DNA from: Asterionellopsis glacialis
Taxonomy: Eukaryota; Bacillariophyta; Plagiogrammaphyceae; Rhaphoneidales; Asterionellopsidaceae
NCBI GenBank assembly: GCA_014885115.2
Contig: WKLE02000124.1
Location: forward strand, 1 to 27,572
Direction: 5' to 3'
DNA: 27,572 nt
This document shows positions 18,833 to 27,572 of this stretch, piece after piece. The notes under the pieces were generated by a model that was not told the origin of the DNA, made no database searches, and saw only the letters and a list, made by a program, of their open reading frames with translations. The first letter of the stretch is position 1. Each line of letters begins with the position of its first letter. Position numbers and translations under genes: made by a program.

Positions 18833-19818
18833 TTAAATAGCTTGAGAGTATTGGAGGATAGTTTCTAGTGATGCTCTTACATCAGAATAGTGCTCCATCA
18901 TTCTCCGAGGATAATTTGCAGGCCTCCTGCACGCTCGACCTTTCTCCAGCGGGAGTTGGTCTCCATGACATCCTTTGGGACCTTTACATTACTGCACCAG
19001 CTGTGGAGCCTCTTCCGAGGGATCGTCTGAAACTGTACTCAGCTGATACATCTACACTCTCAGCTAGAACTACAGGTTTTGTTGATTGTACTCTTTATAG
19101 TAAGTTGAGAAACGCAGGGTCGACTCCCGATATCCTGGCTCTTTCGTAACCCCCCCTTTCTCATGGTTTTGACCATCAGCCCAGACTTGAGACCCTTCTG
19201 AGCCATACAGTCCTTAAGCCATTGTAACCATTTTCCAATAGGGATACCAGAAGTCGATGTAACTAACATGGGTAGAAGGTGACAGCGTGCATGTCTCTCA
19301 CCTTTGACCCTACCTTTCAATTCTTTCGTTACGTGTCGCAATCGTGGGTGTAATAGGCTTTCATTAACAATACCTTGGAGTTCCTTCATGGTCAACTCGA
19401 TGTTGTCAAAATCCTGACCAACAGATGAATCTGGATCCACCCAAGCTTGGTGTTGCTCCAGCTCGTTGTTGCGAAGTGTTTCCACGTTAACCAATGAGTC
19501 AGACCATGCCTTGTCGAATTTTTGTCCTGAGACGGATCCCCTGGCGATCAGAAGCTTTGGCTTGACATATATCCATATGTCGCCGTAGTCGGTACCCGTA
19601 GGAGTTATGAAACCATACCGTTGCCTCTTAAGGCACGGTGTGGTGTCAATAGATCCCGCGGCTCGCAACCGTGTAGCAACATCTGCAGACATTCCTTGAG
19701 AAGGATTGCTAGCAGTTAATCCATCCAACAAAATAGCCCATTTGGTCAAGGAATTTTGTTCGGTGGTCAGTGAAGATACAACCGGACCAAGATCCTGAAC
19801 TAACCAAAATTGATCCAA
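18833..19818 (-). pseudogene. Broken tyrosine-recombinase-like mobile-element gene
   Basis: The minus frame from 19818 is open to about 19150 and encodes KGRVKGERHARCHLLP and VTSTSGIPIGKWL. The reading then moves frames: past a run of seven C (19150-19156) it continues as GYERARISGVDPAFLNLL, meets TAA at 19095-19097, goes on as EYSFRRSLGRGSTAGAV, shifts near 18985 to METNSRWRKVERAGG, shifts near 18905 to MMEHYSDVRASLETILQYSQAI, and stops at 18833. This order (Arg-containing middle box, RRSLxRG-ST box, NRW, HY) resembles a large family of recombinase-like proteins in stramenopile genomes that I recall but could not search. At least one stop and three shifts make it a decayed copy. The in-frame upstream ORF 19834-20148 may be its N-terminal part beyond a TGA at 19834-19836. 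Confidence 0.55.
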
Positions 19819-19833
19819 TAAAACGGTATTCTT

Positions 19834-20148
19834 TCATGCAGGCGCCTTCAAAAATACGACTTCTTTGTGGTCGATCCCATCTGGAAGCTTTGCTTTAATG
19901 TCACGAACAGCAAAAGAACAACGACCGGCAGAGACGACAGAAGCAGTGCACATTCGCTGACCAAACTCACGCGACGCGATTTTCCCGCCACAAACATGCA
20001 CGCCTAACGTAGCAGGGGAAATAACAGAAATATTGACGTCGGAAGAATCACCGGACGCACGAGACGAGGAGCAGGCCGGTGCAACACCCCTGGACTTACC
20101 AGGTGTAGATAACTTTTCGTATGCTAATTCTTTTAAAGCCAAGTCCAA
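19834..20148 (-). other. ORF upstream of and in frame with the broken element gene, uncertain
   Basis: 104 codons (Ser/Ala/Gly-rich, starting at a TTG; the frame is open back to about 20184) end in TGA at 19834-19836. The next codon onward is the frame of the broken recombinase-like gene. It could be the element's N-terminus separated by one nonsense mutation, or chance. It lies directly after the 3' end of the AsnRS gene. No domain was recognised. Confidence 0.3.
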
Positions 20149-20229
20149 AATGTTTTTAAAAACTAAACCAACCTTTCTTAAAAGTCAATGCTGGAAGCAA
20201 AGTTTGTGCAGCTTTCCCTGCGAGAGGCT

Positions 20230-21891
20230 TTAAAACTCTGCGTTGCCGGGGTACCGAGGAAATGCAATAGCTTCACGGATGTTTTCAATGCCACAAACAT
20301 AAGTAACCAATCGTTCAAATCCAAGGCCATATCCAGCATGAGGCACGGAACCAAATCGACGTAAATCAAGATACCACCAGTAATCTTCAGGGTTCAAGTC
20401 TTGTTCTGCCAATTTAGCTTCGAGAACGTCCAATCGCTCCTCTCTTTGACTTCCACCAACAAGCTCTCCAACTCCAGGTACAAGCAAATCCATAGCGTTA
20501 ACTGTCTCTCCACCATCTTCATCATTATCACGCATGTAAAAGGCCTTGATTGACTTGGGGTAGTTGTAAACAAAGACAGCACTGTCAAATTTGGTTTCAG
20601 CCAACCAACGTTCATGTTCAGTTGCCAAGTCAGTACCAAACTCTACATCAGGGAATTGCCATTTAGATGGGTCCTTGGCAATTTCTTCTTGAAGAAATCC
20701 AATTGCATCACGGTATGAAACACGAACAAATGGTTGAGATACTACCTTTTCCAAACGACTGGTCAAACCTTTGTCATAAAAATTCTGGAAAAATTCAAGA
20801 TCGGAAGAACATTTGCCCAACACATCCTTCACAACATGCTTGAGCATAGCTTCGGCGTTGTCCATAGCGGAGTCCAAATCAGCGAATGCCATTTCAGGTT
20901 CGACCATATGAAATTCAGCCAAATGTCTCGTTGTTTGTGAATTTTCAGCACGGAAAGTTGGTCCAAAGGTATATACATCTCCAAGTGCACATGCATGTGT
21001 TTCAGCACCTAGTTGTCCACTCACGGTCAAGTATGCTGGTTTGCCAAAGAAATCTTCGGCATAATCAACGGAATCTGTTTCCTTTCCACTTTCTTCATCG
21101 ACCGCCTTGGGTAACTCAGATACCTTATCAAGGTCCAAAGTCGTGACACGGAAAAGTTCACCAGCACCCTCACAATCACTAGCAGTGATAAGAGGAGTTT
21201 GGACATAGACGAAGCCAGACTGTTGGAAAAAACTATGAACAGCACCTGCCAAGACAGAACGGACTCGGGCGACAGCTGCAACAGTGTTGGTGCGAGGACG
21301 CAAATGAGCAATCGTACGAAGGTATTCGAGAGAATGACGTTTCTTGGCCAATGGATATGTGTCACCAGGACAATCACCAATAATTTTCAAAGATGTTCCT
21401 GCCAATTCGACAGCCTGCTTTCCACCTTGAGATTTAACCAATGGACCCTCAACGGCCACGGCAGCACCAGTTGTTAATTTGTCAATAGCTTTTTTGGTAT
21501 CCTCATCAATGGCATCAAAAGGAAGAACAGTTTGAATCCCCCCAAGGTTAGATCCATCGTTTACTTCAACAAAAGCAAGTGTCTTTTGCTTACGAACGGT
21601 ACGGACCCATCCTTTCACAACTACTGGATGATCCGTGGGTTCAGTAGCATCGGCGGCTTTCATACGTGGTACGATAGTCGAAGCGGGTGTTTCAGTTTCG
21701 GTACTCATGAAGAGAGCACGATGACTAGTTGCAACACGCTTGGCAGCAGCGTTCGTAGTTGAGGGAGCAAATGTAAAGGCCGATACACTACGGATTCCCG
21801 TAGTTGACTTGCGAAGTGATGCACAAATAGCGGCCATAACACATGTTCGTGCCATGATGGAAGAAGTGATGTTACGATGATTGGAGGGCAT
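20230..21891 (-). CDS. Asparaginyl-tRNA synthetase, organelle-targeted
   Basis: This is a 553-aa single-exon ORF from ATG 21891. It charges tRNA-Asn with asparagine using ATP. The N-terminal OB-fold anticodon-binding domain covers about 90-175 ([24 protein letters not shown]). The class II core has motif 1 around 225-240 ([20 protein letters not shown]), motif 2 from FRAE (323-326; the Ala separates AsnRS from AspRS, which has FRDE) and motif 3 GLGFERL near 522-528. The stretch [20 protein letters not shown] near 181-200 is also typical of AsnRS. The N-terminus (about 13-45) is signal-peptide-like and leads to [10 protein letters not shown], an ASAFAP-type plastid motif, so the plastid and possibly mitochondria are the likely sites. 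Met62 (FMSTETE), just before the conserved part, could initiate a shorter form without the presequence. Confidence 0.95.
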   Translation of the reverse strand: MPSNHRNITSSIMARTCVMAAICASLRKSTTGIRSVSAFTFAPSTTNAAAKRVATSHRALFMSTETETPASTIVPRMKAADATEPTDHPVVVKGWVRTVRKQKTLAFVEVNDGSNLGGIQTVLPFDAIDEDTKKAIDKLTTGAAVAVEGPLVKSQGGKQAVELAGTSLKIIGDCPGDTYPLAKKRHSLEYLRTIAHLRPRTNTVAAVARVRSVLAGAVHSFFQQSGFVYVQTPLITASDCEGAGELFRVTTLDLDKVSELPKAVDEESGKETDSVDYAEDFFGKPAYLTVSGQLGAETHACALGDVYTFGPTFRAENSQTTRHLAEFHMVEPEMAFADLDSAMDNAEAMLKHVVKDVLGKCSSDLEFFQNFYDKGLTSRLEKVVSQPFVRVSYRDAIGFLQEEIAKDPSKWQFPDVEFGTDLATEHERWLAETKFDSAVFVYNYPKSIKAFYMRDNDEDGGETVNAMDLLVPGVGELVGGSQREERLDVLEAKLAEQDLNPEDYWWYLDLRRFGSVPHAGYGLGFERLVTYVCGIENIREAIAFPRYPGNAEF

Positions 21892-22640
21892 TGGGTGGTT
21901 CTTGTTCGGAATGGTGTAAAAATTGGACTAAACTTTTGAGATGCACACTACCAACAACAAAGTTAACTGTATGGTACTCGCTACCTTTCTGATGCAAAAG
22001 GAGTATGTAAACAGTATGAAATGCTGTCTCTGCTTCACAAAATAGTGTCACGATGGGTCAGAGTTCTTATTTGCAATGGTACAAAAGAGACTCGTTGACG
22101 AAGACGATGTGATCGGTATCTTCAACGTCGCCGAGCACTTCAGTTGACCGGCTTGTAAAAATTTATGATAAGCCTAAAAATGTTCTGTGAATCCGTTCTG
22201 ACGTCAGAATCGAGTCTGTGGAGGGTGTTCACGTACTGATACTCTACTCAATCTGTCCATCCTCTCATCTGACGATTCGGATGGAAAGATTTCGTGACAG
22301 TCAGTACCTCGCCCGTTCTTGACTGCACGAGTAGATATTTGTTTCACTACGAGTACATATGGCTAAAGATAATATGATTGAAAATGAAACAAATAAGAAG
22401 CATGTTGTCACTTTTTGTCCACCTCAGTTCTCAACAAGAGAACACCTTTATTCCACACTTTCCAAGATCCCATGAGCAAAAGACTCACAAACAACCATTG
22501 AACTACAGGATATTGATTTCTGGACGAACTTCAGTCTATTTACACAAAACTGAACAAAACATACATTTTATCGTTTACAGTACAACATTGTAGTTCCAAT
22601 TCACAACTACAAAAAACGAAACAAATAATCTGAGAGCAAA
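21892..22640. other. Shared upstream region of divergent AsnRS and LRR genes
   Basis: These 749 bases separate the start of the AsnRS gene (-) from that of the LRR gene (+), so promoters for both are expected. No core promoter motif or repeat could be assigned. The ORF at 22378-22593 has no domain and is not accepted. Confidence 0.6.
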
Positions 22641-23850
22641 ATGGCAAGCGACCTTCCATCATTACCCACACAAACACCTAAAAGCTCTGAAACGGGACTA
22701 GAGGATAATGCCAACACCATTTCTGTGGCAGAGGAGGAGGTAAGCACCCCCGACGAAGGATCTAATGGTGAAGAAACCCTTGAAGAAGAACAAGAAATTG
22801 GAGAAGTGGAAGGACCCCTAGAAACATCTGAAGGGAGCCATGGGAATCTACAGAACAAAAAATGCAGAAACATTCTGGATGTTTCTGCAGCCGTGATGAC
22901 AGTTATTAGTTTTTGTAAGGATTGTGTCAAGTGTTGCTGTGGATGGTTGTGTGCTGTAGACTGTTCCAGATGTGCCTTGCTAATGGCATGGATCACGGGC
23001 TTTGCTCTTGGTACTGGCACTGGCGCTGGTGCTTGTGTTGCTTACATAGAATACGTGTATACTTGTCCACGTGATAATATTACAGACACAGAATTTTGTA
23101 GCCCATCTATTTGGGATATTTCCATTGGTGGCACAAAGTATCCTATTGAACAAGCTTCGTTAATATCTGTAGAAGAAATAGCAGAAAACCAAAGGATAAA
23201 AGTAGCAATGAATGTCATAAAACAGGTATCGGGGGCTTATTTGGATTTACGTCAAGATGCAATTAAGTGGGTGATTTACAAGGATTTCCTGCAGATTGAT
23301 CCAAGGGTGAATCTATTTCGTTTTGTTCAACGCTATGTTTTAGCCATTCTGTACTATGCACTTAATGGTGAAAACTGGAGGAGTCCCAGCTTCAACGATA
23401 GTGAAAACTGGAGGAGTCCCAGCTTGAACGGGACTTTTACCTCTCCTTATCCATTCAAATGGTTATCGCCGGTTTCAGAATGCAATTGGGAGGGTATCAA
23501 ATGCGACGAAGATGGTGGGACGATTATGACTGGGATCCATTTGCAGAAATCTGGTCTTCTAGGAAATCTTCCCATAGAAATAGCGGCGCTTGACTATCTT
23601 GAAATTATGAATTTGAGCTCAAATAATATATCTGGAACAATTTCATCTTGCCTTGGTGCAATGACTAATCTTGGTGAGTCTTTGTTTACAAATGCATTTC
23701 TATTTCAAGATGTTTTACCTACAGTATACACAGAAATATAATCTAACCTATCGACGCTATCCTGCTGATTATTATTGTACAACTTTAGACATCTTGGATC
23801 TTCGCAAGAATAAATTGAATGTTACTATGCCATATGATGTCTGTGTGTGA
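22641..23850 (+). CDS. Acidic single-pass membrane protein with LRR ectodomain
   Basis: Exons 22641-23673 and 23789-23850 give 364 aa. The 115-nt phase-1 intron has donor GTGAGT and acceptor TTTAG; splicing yields MTNLDILDLRKNKLNVTMPYDVCV and a TGA. Residues 1-65 are acidic and low-complexity, probably cytosolic. A Cys-rich juxtamembrane patch (CKDCVKCCCGWLC) precedes one membrane helix near 112-135. The lumenal or outer part ends in an LRR N-cap (WLSPVSECNWEGIKCD) and two LRRs (ITGIHLQKSGLLGNLP; LDYLEIMNLSSNNISGTI). This architecture recurs in diatom genomes as receptor-like LRR proteins without a kinase (recalled). The ligand is unknown. It has few repeats, so it may be a shortened member. 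A 33-bp tandem repeat at 23368-23433 duplicates ENWRSPS. Confidence 0.78.
23368..23433 (+). repeat. 33-bp in-frame tandem duplication in the LRR gene
   Basis: Copies 23368-23400 and 23401-23433 match at 30 of 33 bases. Each encodes an 11-residue unit centred on ENWRSPS. In related LRR N-caps a single such Trp-containing segment precedes the WLS..C.W motif, so one copy looks added. Confidence 0.9.
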
Positions 23851-24297
23851 ATTTGAAACGGCGGTTGCTGGAATTACAACGTAATCTCATCCAGAGAAAA
23901 GGACAGAGCGATCTGCGAAGTTCTATCTGAACGTGTTGACACTTACTTTCTTCCGCGGTTTCCATGAAATCAAATTGCTCATGTTTTGTTTTTTAAAACG
24001 TCAAATGCACAGTGTAAGCTTCCTGAACGATTCCATTAATACATTTGATTTATATTTTTAACAATTATCGTAGTTACCCGTTCATTTACACAAATTCTCA
24101 TCTCGTTTCCTGTCCTTCTTACCTTCTACTTTCCTTTTTGCCCAACACTACCTTTTCCTTTATTTCCGTCTATTCCTTTGTTATCCCCTCTATCAAAGCT
24201 AGTAAAATTTTCAAATCAATCCATAAGCCTCATCTGTGAAACTAAACACACAATGCATTCAGTAATAGTTTGAAATTCCTTTATGGTTTTCTTTTCG
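23851..24297. other. Non-coding gap between convergent genes
   Basis: It separates the 3' ends of the LRR gene and aminoacylase-1. The pyrimidine-rich stretch around 24090-24200 has no credible ORF. Nothing else was recognised. Confidence 0.6.
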
Positions 24298-25803
24298 CTA
24301 AATATCCATCTCTTTGCCCTGCTTACTCAAATCGCGAATAATGTTCACATATACACTAATCCCTTCTAAAAATGTTTCTTCAGGAACATATTCATCAATT
24401 TCGTGCAACATAATTTCTGTATTCCTCATGGGTGAAAATCCCAAGGCACGGATACCCAAGGCACGCAAGAAACGTGAATCTGTCCCTGCCGGGAAGACCT
24501 GTGGTTCCAAAGATGCTCCTCCCTGTTGTTTCACTGCGTTGCAAAACACGCCATACCAGGGGTTTACTTCGGTATCGGTGGATGTTGTAGCATGTTTGGT
24601 CCCATTCGCACCTTCGATAGGGAATTCCCATGACACCTCGTAACCTTGTGATGGGTCTGAACTGCATTCCTTACACCACATATCTAACATATCTGAAATT
24701 TGTTTAGGTTCTACATTTGGTGATATACGGATGTCTAAACTACATTTAGCAACAGGTGGAACACAGTTGTAGGCATAGGAATCACCTGCCTTTACACCTG
24801 CTTGAAGAGATGTAATGTTTAGAGATGTGACATCACCTAACGTCTTCTTCCTTTTTGCAGCAATAGCATGAGAACAATTTGAATGATCATCTAATCCTAA
24901 TGCAGCACGTTGCCCTTGACGAAATTCCAAAGCTTTTTGGCTTAGTTCAATTAATTGTCCTACAGCTGTATGATCAATGAAACGAGAACCGTGTCCTGTA
25001 GGACCTTTGGCTGTTACATCGATGAACCAGGGTAAACGCTCGCCGTAAAACACATTGAAGGTGGACGTCTCAGAAGCCATTCCTTCATCTAAGGCAAGGG
25101 CGATACCTTGCTTAGCTAATGTATTTTTGTACAAGTTGGAATCTAAGAAAGCTGCCATACCACGTCCACCCGTTTCTTCATCAGGAACAAAACTAAGGTA
25201 GATAGAACGCTTGGGGATAAAGGTTGGATCCATTTTATGAAGTTTACGTATTGCTTCAATATATTGGATACACACACATTTCATATCTTGTGTACCACGT
25301 CCATAAATTTTACCACCCTGACGTTTCCCTGAGAAGGGTGGGATGGACCATTCACTGCTATCAGCAGGAACAACATCATAATGACTATTGAGCAAAATGA
25401 CAGGTAATGTGGGATCAGAACCTTTCCAGCAACCCACAACGATAGGACTTGATTCTGGTGACTCTTCTAGAATATGAATATCTGATAAAATCTCTAGGGA
25501 TTCAAGTTGTTGTACAAGATAATTAGCACAATCAACATACGCACCTGATTTCGGTGCAGTAGAACTGACTGTAGGATATTGCAAAATTTGTTGAAAAGAC
25601 TTGATAGCATAATCGCCCTCTTCCAACGTTAAAGTGCAATTAGAAGAAGTAGTACTTGTGAACGAGCTGGTAGAAGTGTAATACTCCTCGGCTTTGACCC
25701 GTTTGGTTGAAGTTGCGTTGTCATAATCTTGGAGTATTGACGGTGACAACGCATCAAAAGGGCGAACTTTTTCAGCGTCAGGCGAATGAGGACGAGGTGT
25801 CAT
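24298..25803 (-). CDS. Aminoacylase-1 (M20 family N-acyl-amino-acid hydrolase)
   Basis: This single-exon 501-aa ORF starts at ATG 25803. It removes acetyl or other acyl groups from N-acyl amino acids using a two-zinc site, releasing free amino acids in protein turnover. M20 landmarks are: SHYDVV with His141 and Asp143, GRGTQDMKCVCIQYIEA with bridging Asp173, FVPDEETGGRGM with catalytic Glu209 and metal ligand Glu210, ALDEG with Asp239, GHGSRF with His271 in the dimerisation lid, and MLHEIDE with the final metal His near 467. All are present. VNPWYGVF and the PAGTDSRFLRALGI region also match animal ACY1. Compared with ACY1, it has about 55 extra Ser/Thr-rich N-terminal residues without a clear targeting signal, and a short insert (about 290-310). 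It is probably cytosolic. It is convergent with the LRR gene. Confidence 0.93.
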   Translation of the reverse strand: MTPRPHSPDAEKVRPFDALSPSILQDYDNATSTKRVKAEEYYTSTSSFTSTTSSNCTLTLEEGDYAIKSFQQILQYPTVSSTAPKSGAYVDCANYLVQQLESLEILSDIHILEESPESSPIVVGCWKGSDPTLPVILLNSHYDVVPADSSEWSIPPFSGKRQGGKIYGRGTQDMKCVCIQYIEAIRKLHKMDPTFIPKRSIYLSFVPDEETGGRGMAAFLDSNLYKNTLAKQGIALALDEGMASETSTFNVFYGERLPWFIDVTAKGPTGHGSRFIDHTAVGQLIELSQKALEFRQGQRAALGLDDHSNCSHAIAAKRKKTLGDVTSLNITSLQAGVKAGDSYAYNCVPPVAKCSLDIRISPNVEPKQISDMLDMWCKECSSDPSQGYEVSWEFPIEGANGTKHATTSTDTEVNPWYGVFCNAVKQQGGASLEPQVFPAGTDSRFLRALGIRALGFSPMRNTEIMLHEIDEYVPEETFLEGISVYVNIIRDLSKQGKEMDI

Positions 25804-27100
25804 GATGAAATAGGTGTTACTTACTTCCTTGATGTATCTTAAAAATATTGATGATGATATTTGTTAGGATGAATTTCTTTCTTTCCTTGATAAATCTTCA
25901 AAATTATGGACGATTCTTAGAATTTTTGTTGAGAACAAACAGCACAGCAATAATGCATAAAAAACGGAGTTTGGGTTAGTTCGGGTTTCGCAAAAAACTT
26001 TTTGATCGACTGTCTGTCTTGTGTTCAAGTTTACTTCTGAGACAGACAAAGGATGTCGCACGCTTAGTCTACCTCTTGAGAAGCAGCTGTTCAATCGATT
26101 AGTCTAATAACGAATTCGCACTCGTACTTCGCTGCGTATGGTGCTGTTCCGAGAAACAAAGAATTCGAAAATGAGACTTTTGGCGTGGGTTCTGTTGCGA
26201 GCGATACGAACAATACTCTGCCTTTGTTCACACGCACGTTCCCATTACGTGCTGACATCCTGACACGACAGCAATCAACGAATGGCACCGATCTATTTTT
26301 CTGGCAATGTTCTCCTCTGTAGCGTATTGCTACAAAATGTACCAGGCTACGGTTACTACTGCTGTTCACCGTGAATAGTCAGACCTCGGCACATCAGCGG
26401 TACTTGAAAACGCTATTTCTGTATTTAATGGGAATAGCAGTAGATCGTATCGTGGTTGGAAGAAAATATTTAACATCCTCAGGTTGAGTCCCTGGTTTGA
26501 CGTCCTTATGACGCAATAATCTTCAACGCTTCTATCACAGCAAACAGAAAGTACAAAGCTCTGGGTTCGCTTTCTGGCTTTCCTACCCTACACTCGATCC
26601 ATCATCCTTCATATCACTGGAGTCCGAGTGTGAGTGTGTGCGAGAGAGAGCCTGAAAAGATACCAAAGATACACGAAAGAGACAAAGAAAAATTGATATC
26701 GTACAAAACCAAAGAATTGTAATAACGGGAATTCTGCCTGATTGCTATAGAGTGTCTATAAAGCTCTAACCTTATTAGACTTGATAAAGAACGGTGACCG
26801 TATAACGCAAAGCAGAAATGCTCGGGAGATACTGATTACTTCTTTATTTCTTTCCTTTCGTGAACAATAGAGATAGTGGGTTTGATTTTGAACAAAAGAG
26901 ATAATACAGAGACAGAACAGAGAAGCAGGAGGATTCTGAGCATACAACAAGAAGTCAAAGCCCAGCAAAAAAATAGTGATTGTATTAGACCGAAAAAAGA
27001 AAGTCGATCAAGTTTTACGATCAAAGAGAGACGGGTTGTGAGAATACTTACCGCCAGAGGACATGCATTGACATTTTGTAGTTTTGAGGCACGTCTCACG

Positions 27101-27366
27101 TGCAAGAGCAACAAATCTACGAAAAGTCTACTCCGATTTCATGGATATCCTACCTATCAATGATTCAAACTTTAGTCTTTGAAGAAGGCACTCCATGAAA
27201 TGAACAATGTTGACAAAGACGATAAGGCTTTTGCCAACCTAAAGCAACTCAGACATGTATCCAATATGATCATGCCTGGGTGATCACTTAGTAAGTAATT
27301 TATTACTCCCAATGACTCTTGGGAGTGTTGAAGCACGTCTGACACTTTTTTTGCAAGAGCAACAAA
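27101..27366 (+). repeat. 15-bp direct repeat upstream of the truncated gene
   Basis: TGCAAGAGCAACAAA occurs at 27101-27115 and 27352-27366, each preceded by GCACGTCT (27089-27096 and 27333-27340) at slightly different distances. The pair could be duplicated upstream sequence or repeated binding sites. Confidence 0.6.
27305..27326. repeat. Perfect 8-bp stem-loop
   Basis: ACTCCCAA (27305-27312) pairs with TTGGGAGT (27319-27326) around a 6-nt loop. It sits about 160 bases before the ATG at 27486, so it may be in that gene's leader. Confidence 0.6.
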
Positions 27367-27485
27367 CCCGAATCAACTTCAAACATTCGACTTTGCAGAA
27401 CCCATACCATAAAATAGAAAATCATTCGCAAACAAAAAAAGAATTCCTTTACACACCTTTTAAAATCAACTCTTCCATAAGCAAC

Positions 27486-27572
27486 ATGACATTTTCAGGA
27501 TCGGACAACAAGGGCGACGATGAGTCTTTCGTTGATGTGATGGACATGGAAGAAACCTTACCCGAAACACTA
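27486..27572 (+). CDS. Start of a gene cut by the window end
   Basis: ATG 27486 opens 29 codons to the last base. The residues are acidic and hydrophilic (SDNKGDDESFVDVMDMEETL), with no signal peptide. The A/C-rich leader before the ATG (CAACATGAC) fits a eukaryotic start context, and codon use resembles the genes to the left. The product cannot be named from this fragment. Confidence 0.5.
   Translation, partial: MTFSGSDNKGDDESFVDVMDMEETLPETL

Larger units (their letters stand above)
25804..27485. other. Upstream region of divergent aminoacylase and truncated gene
   Basis: This holds 1.7 kb without a supported gene. Minus-strand frames at 25864-26094 and 26091-26369, and the plus frame at 26876-27163, lack domains. 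A 15-bp direct repeat lies at 27101-27115 and 27352-27366, and a hairpin at 27305-27326, both close to the start of the gene at 27486. Confidence 0.55.

Noticed and set aside
26091..26369. Minus-strand 92-aa ORF upstream of aminoacylase-1
   Set aside because: No domain or ATG-supported homology is visible; it lies in a promoter region and has Ser/Arg-biased composition typical of chance frames.
26876..27163. Plus-strand 95-aa basic ORF
   Set aside because: Low-complexity Lys/Arg/Gln/Ser content, no motif, and it ends across the 15-bp direct repeat.

Overview
The window looks like nuclear DNA of a diatom or close photosynthetic stramenopile. The best evidence is a plastid-type Rieske protein (PetC) and an asparaginyl-tRNA synthetase whose N-termini combine a signal peptide with a Phe at the presumed cleavage site (CCG/FTP and SVSAFTFAP), the bipartite presequence of secondary red plastids. 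The genes are sparse, AT-rich and mostly intronless, with a few short GT-AG introns of about 115-177 nt. The proteins also fit: a CRAL-TRIO-like protein, a TPR-like protein, and an acidic single-pass LRR protein of types common in diatoms. The species cannot be read from the window.

Layout from left to right. 1-965 is non-coding with a terminal-type inverted repeat. 966-2084 (+) is a two-exon SEC14/CRAL-TRIO-like gene whose last codons are partly duplicated downstream. 2085-5913 is a long gene-poor tract with seven copies of a fixed-spacing motif (TGTCA, 8 nt, CCAAT) and several hairpins. 5914-6687 (+) is a TPR-like protein. 6688-8977 is non-coding and contains a compact multi-stem inverted-repeat cluster. 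8978-10643 (+) is a three-exon PI-PLC X-domain protein. 11163-12083 (-) is a polyQ multi-pass membrane protein. 12446-13402 is bounded by 35-bp terminal inverted repeats and looks like a non-autonomous DNA transposon. 13888-14283 (+) is a small orphan CxxC protein. 15142-15951 (-) is a possibly myristoylated tandem-RING protein. 16202-16635 (+) is a small protein interrupted by an assembly gap (47 N), tentatively cystatin-like. 17046-17810 (-) is petC. 18833-19818 (-) is a broken gene of a presumed tyrosine-recombinase-like mobile element. 20230-21891 (-) is organellar asparaginyl-tRNA synthetase. 22641-23850 (+) is an LRR membrane protein with a 115-nt intron. 24298-25803 (-) is aminoacylase-1. 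27486-27572 (+) is the first 29 codons of a gene that runs off the window.

These are independent nuclear genes, not an operon. PetC and the AsnRS both probably act in the plastid, one in photosynthetic electron transport and one in organellar translation; the others show no shared pathway. The most unusual material is non-coding or mobile: the TGTCA-N8-CCAAT family, the TIR-bounded element, the decayed recombinase and the multi-stem structure at 7211-7284. No complete novel multi-gene system was recognised.
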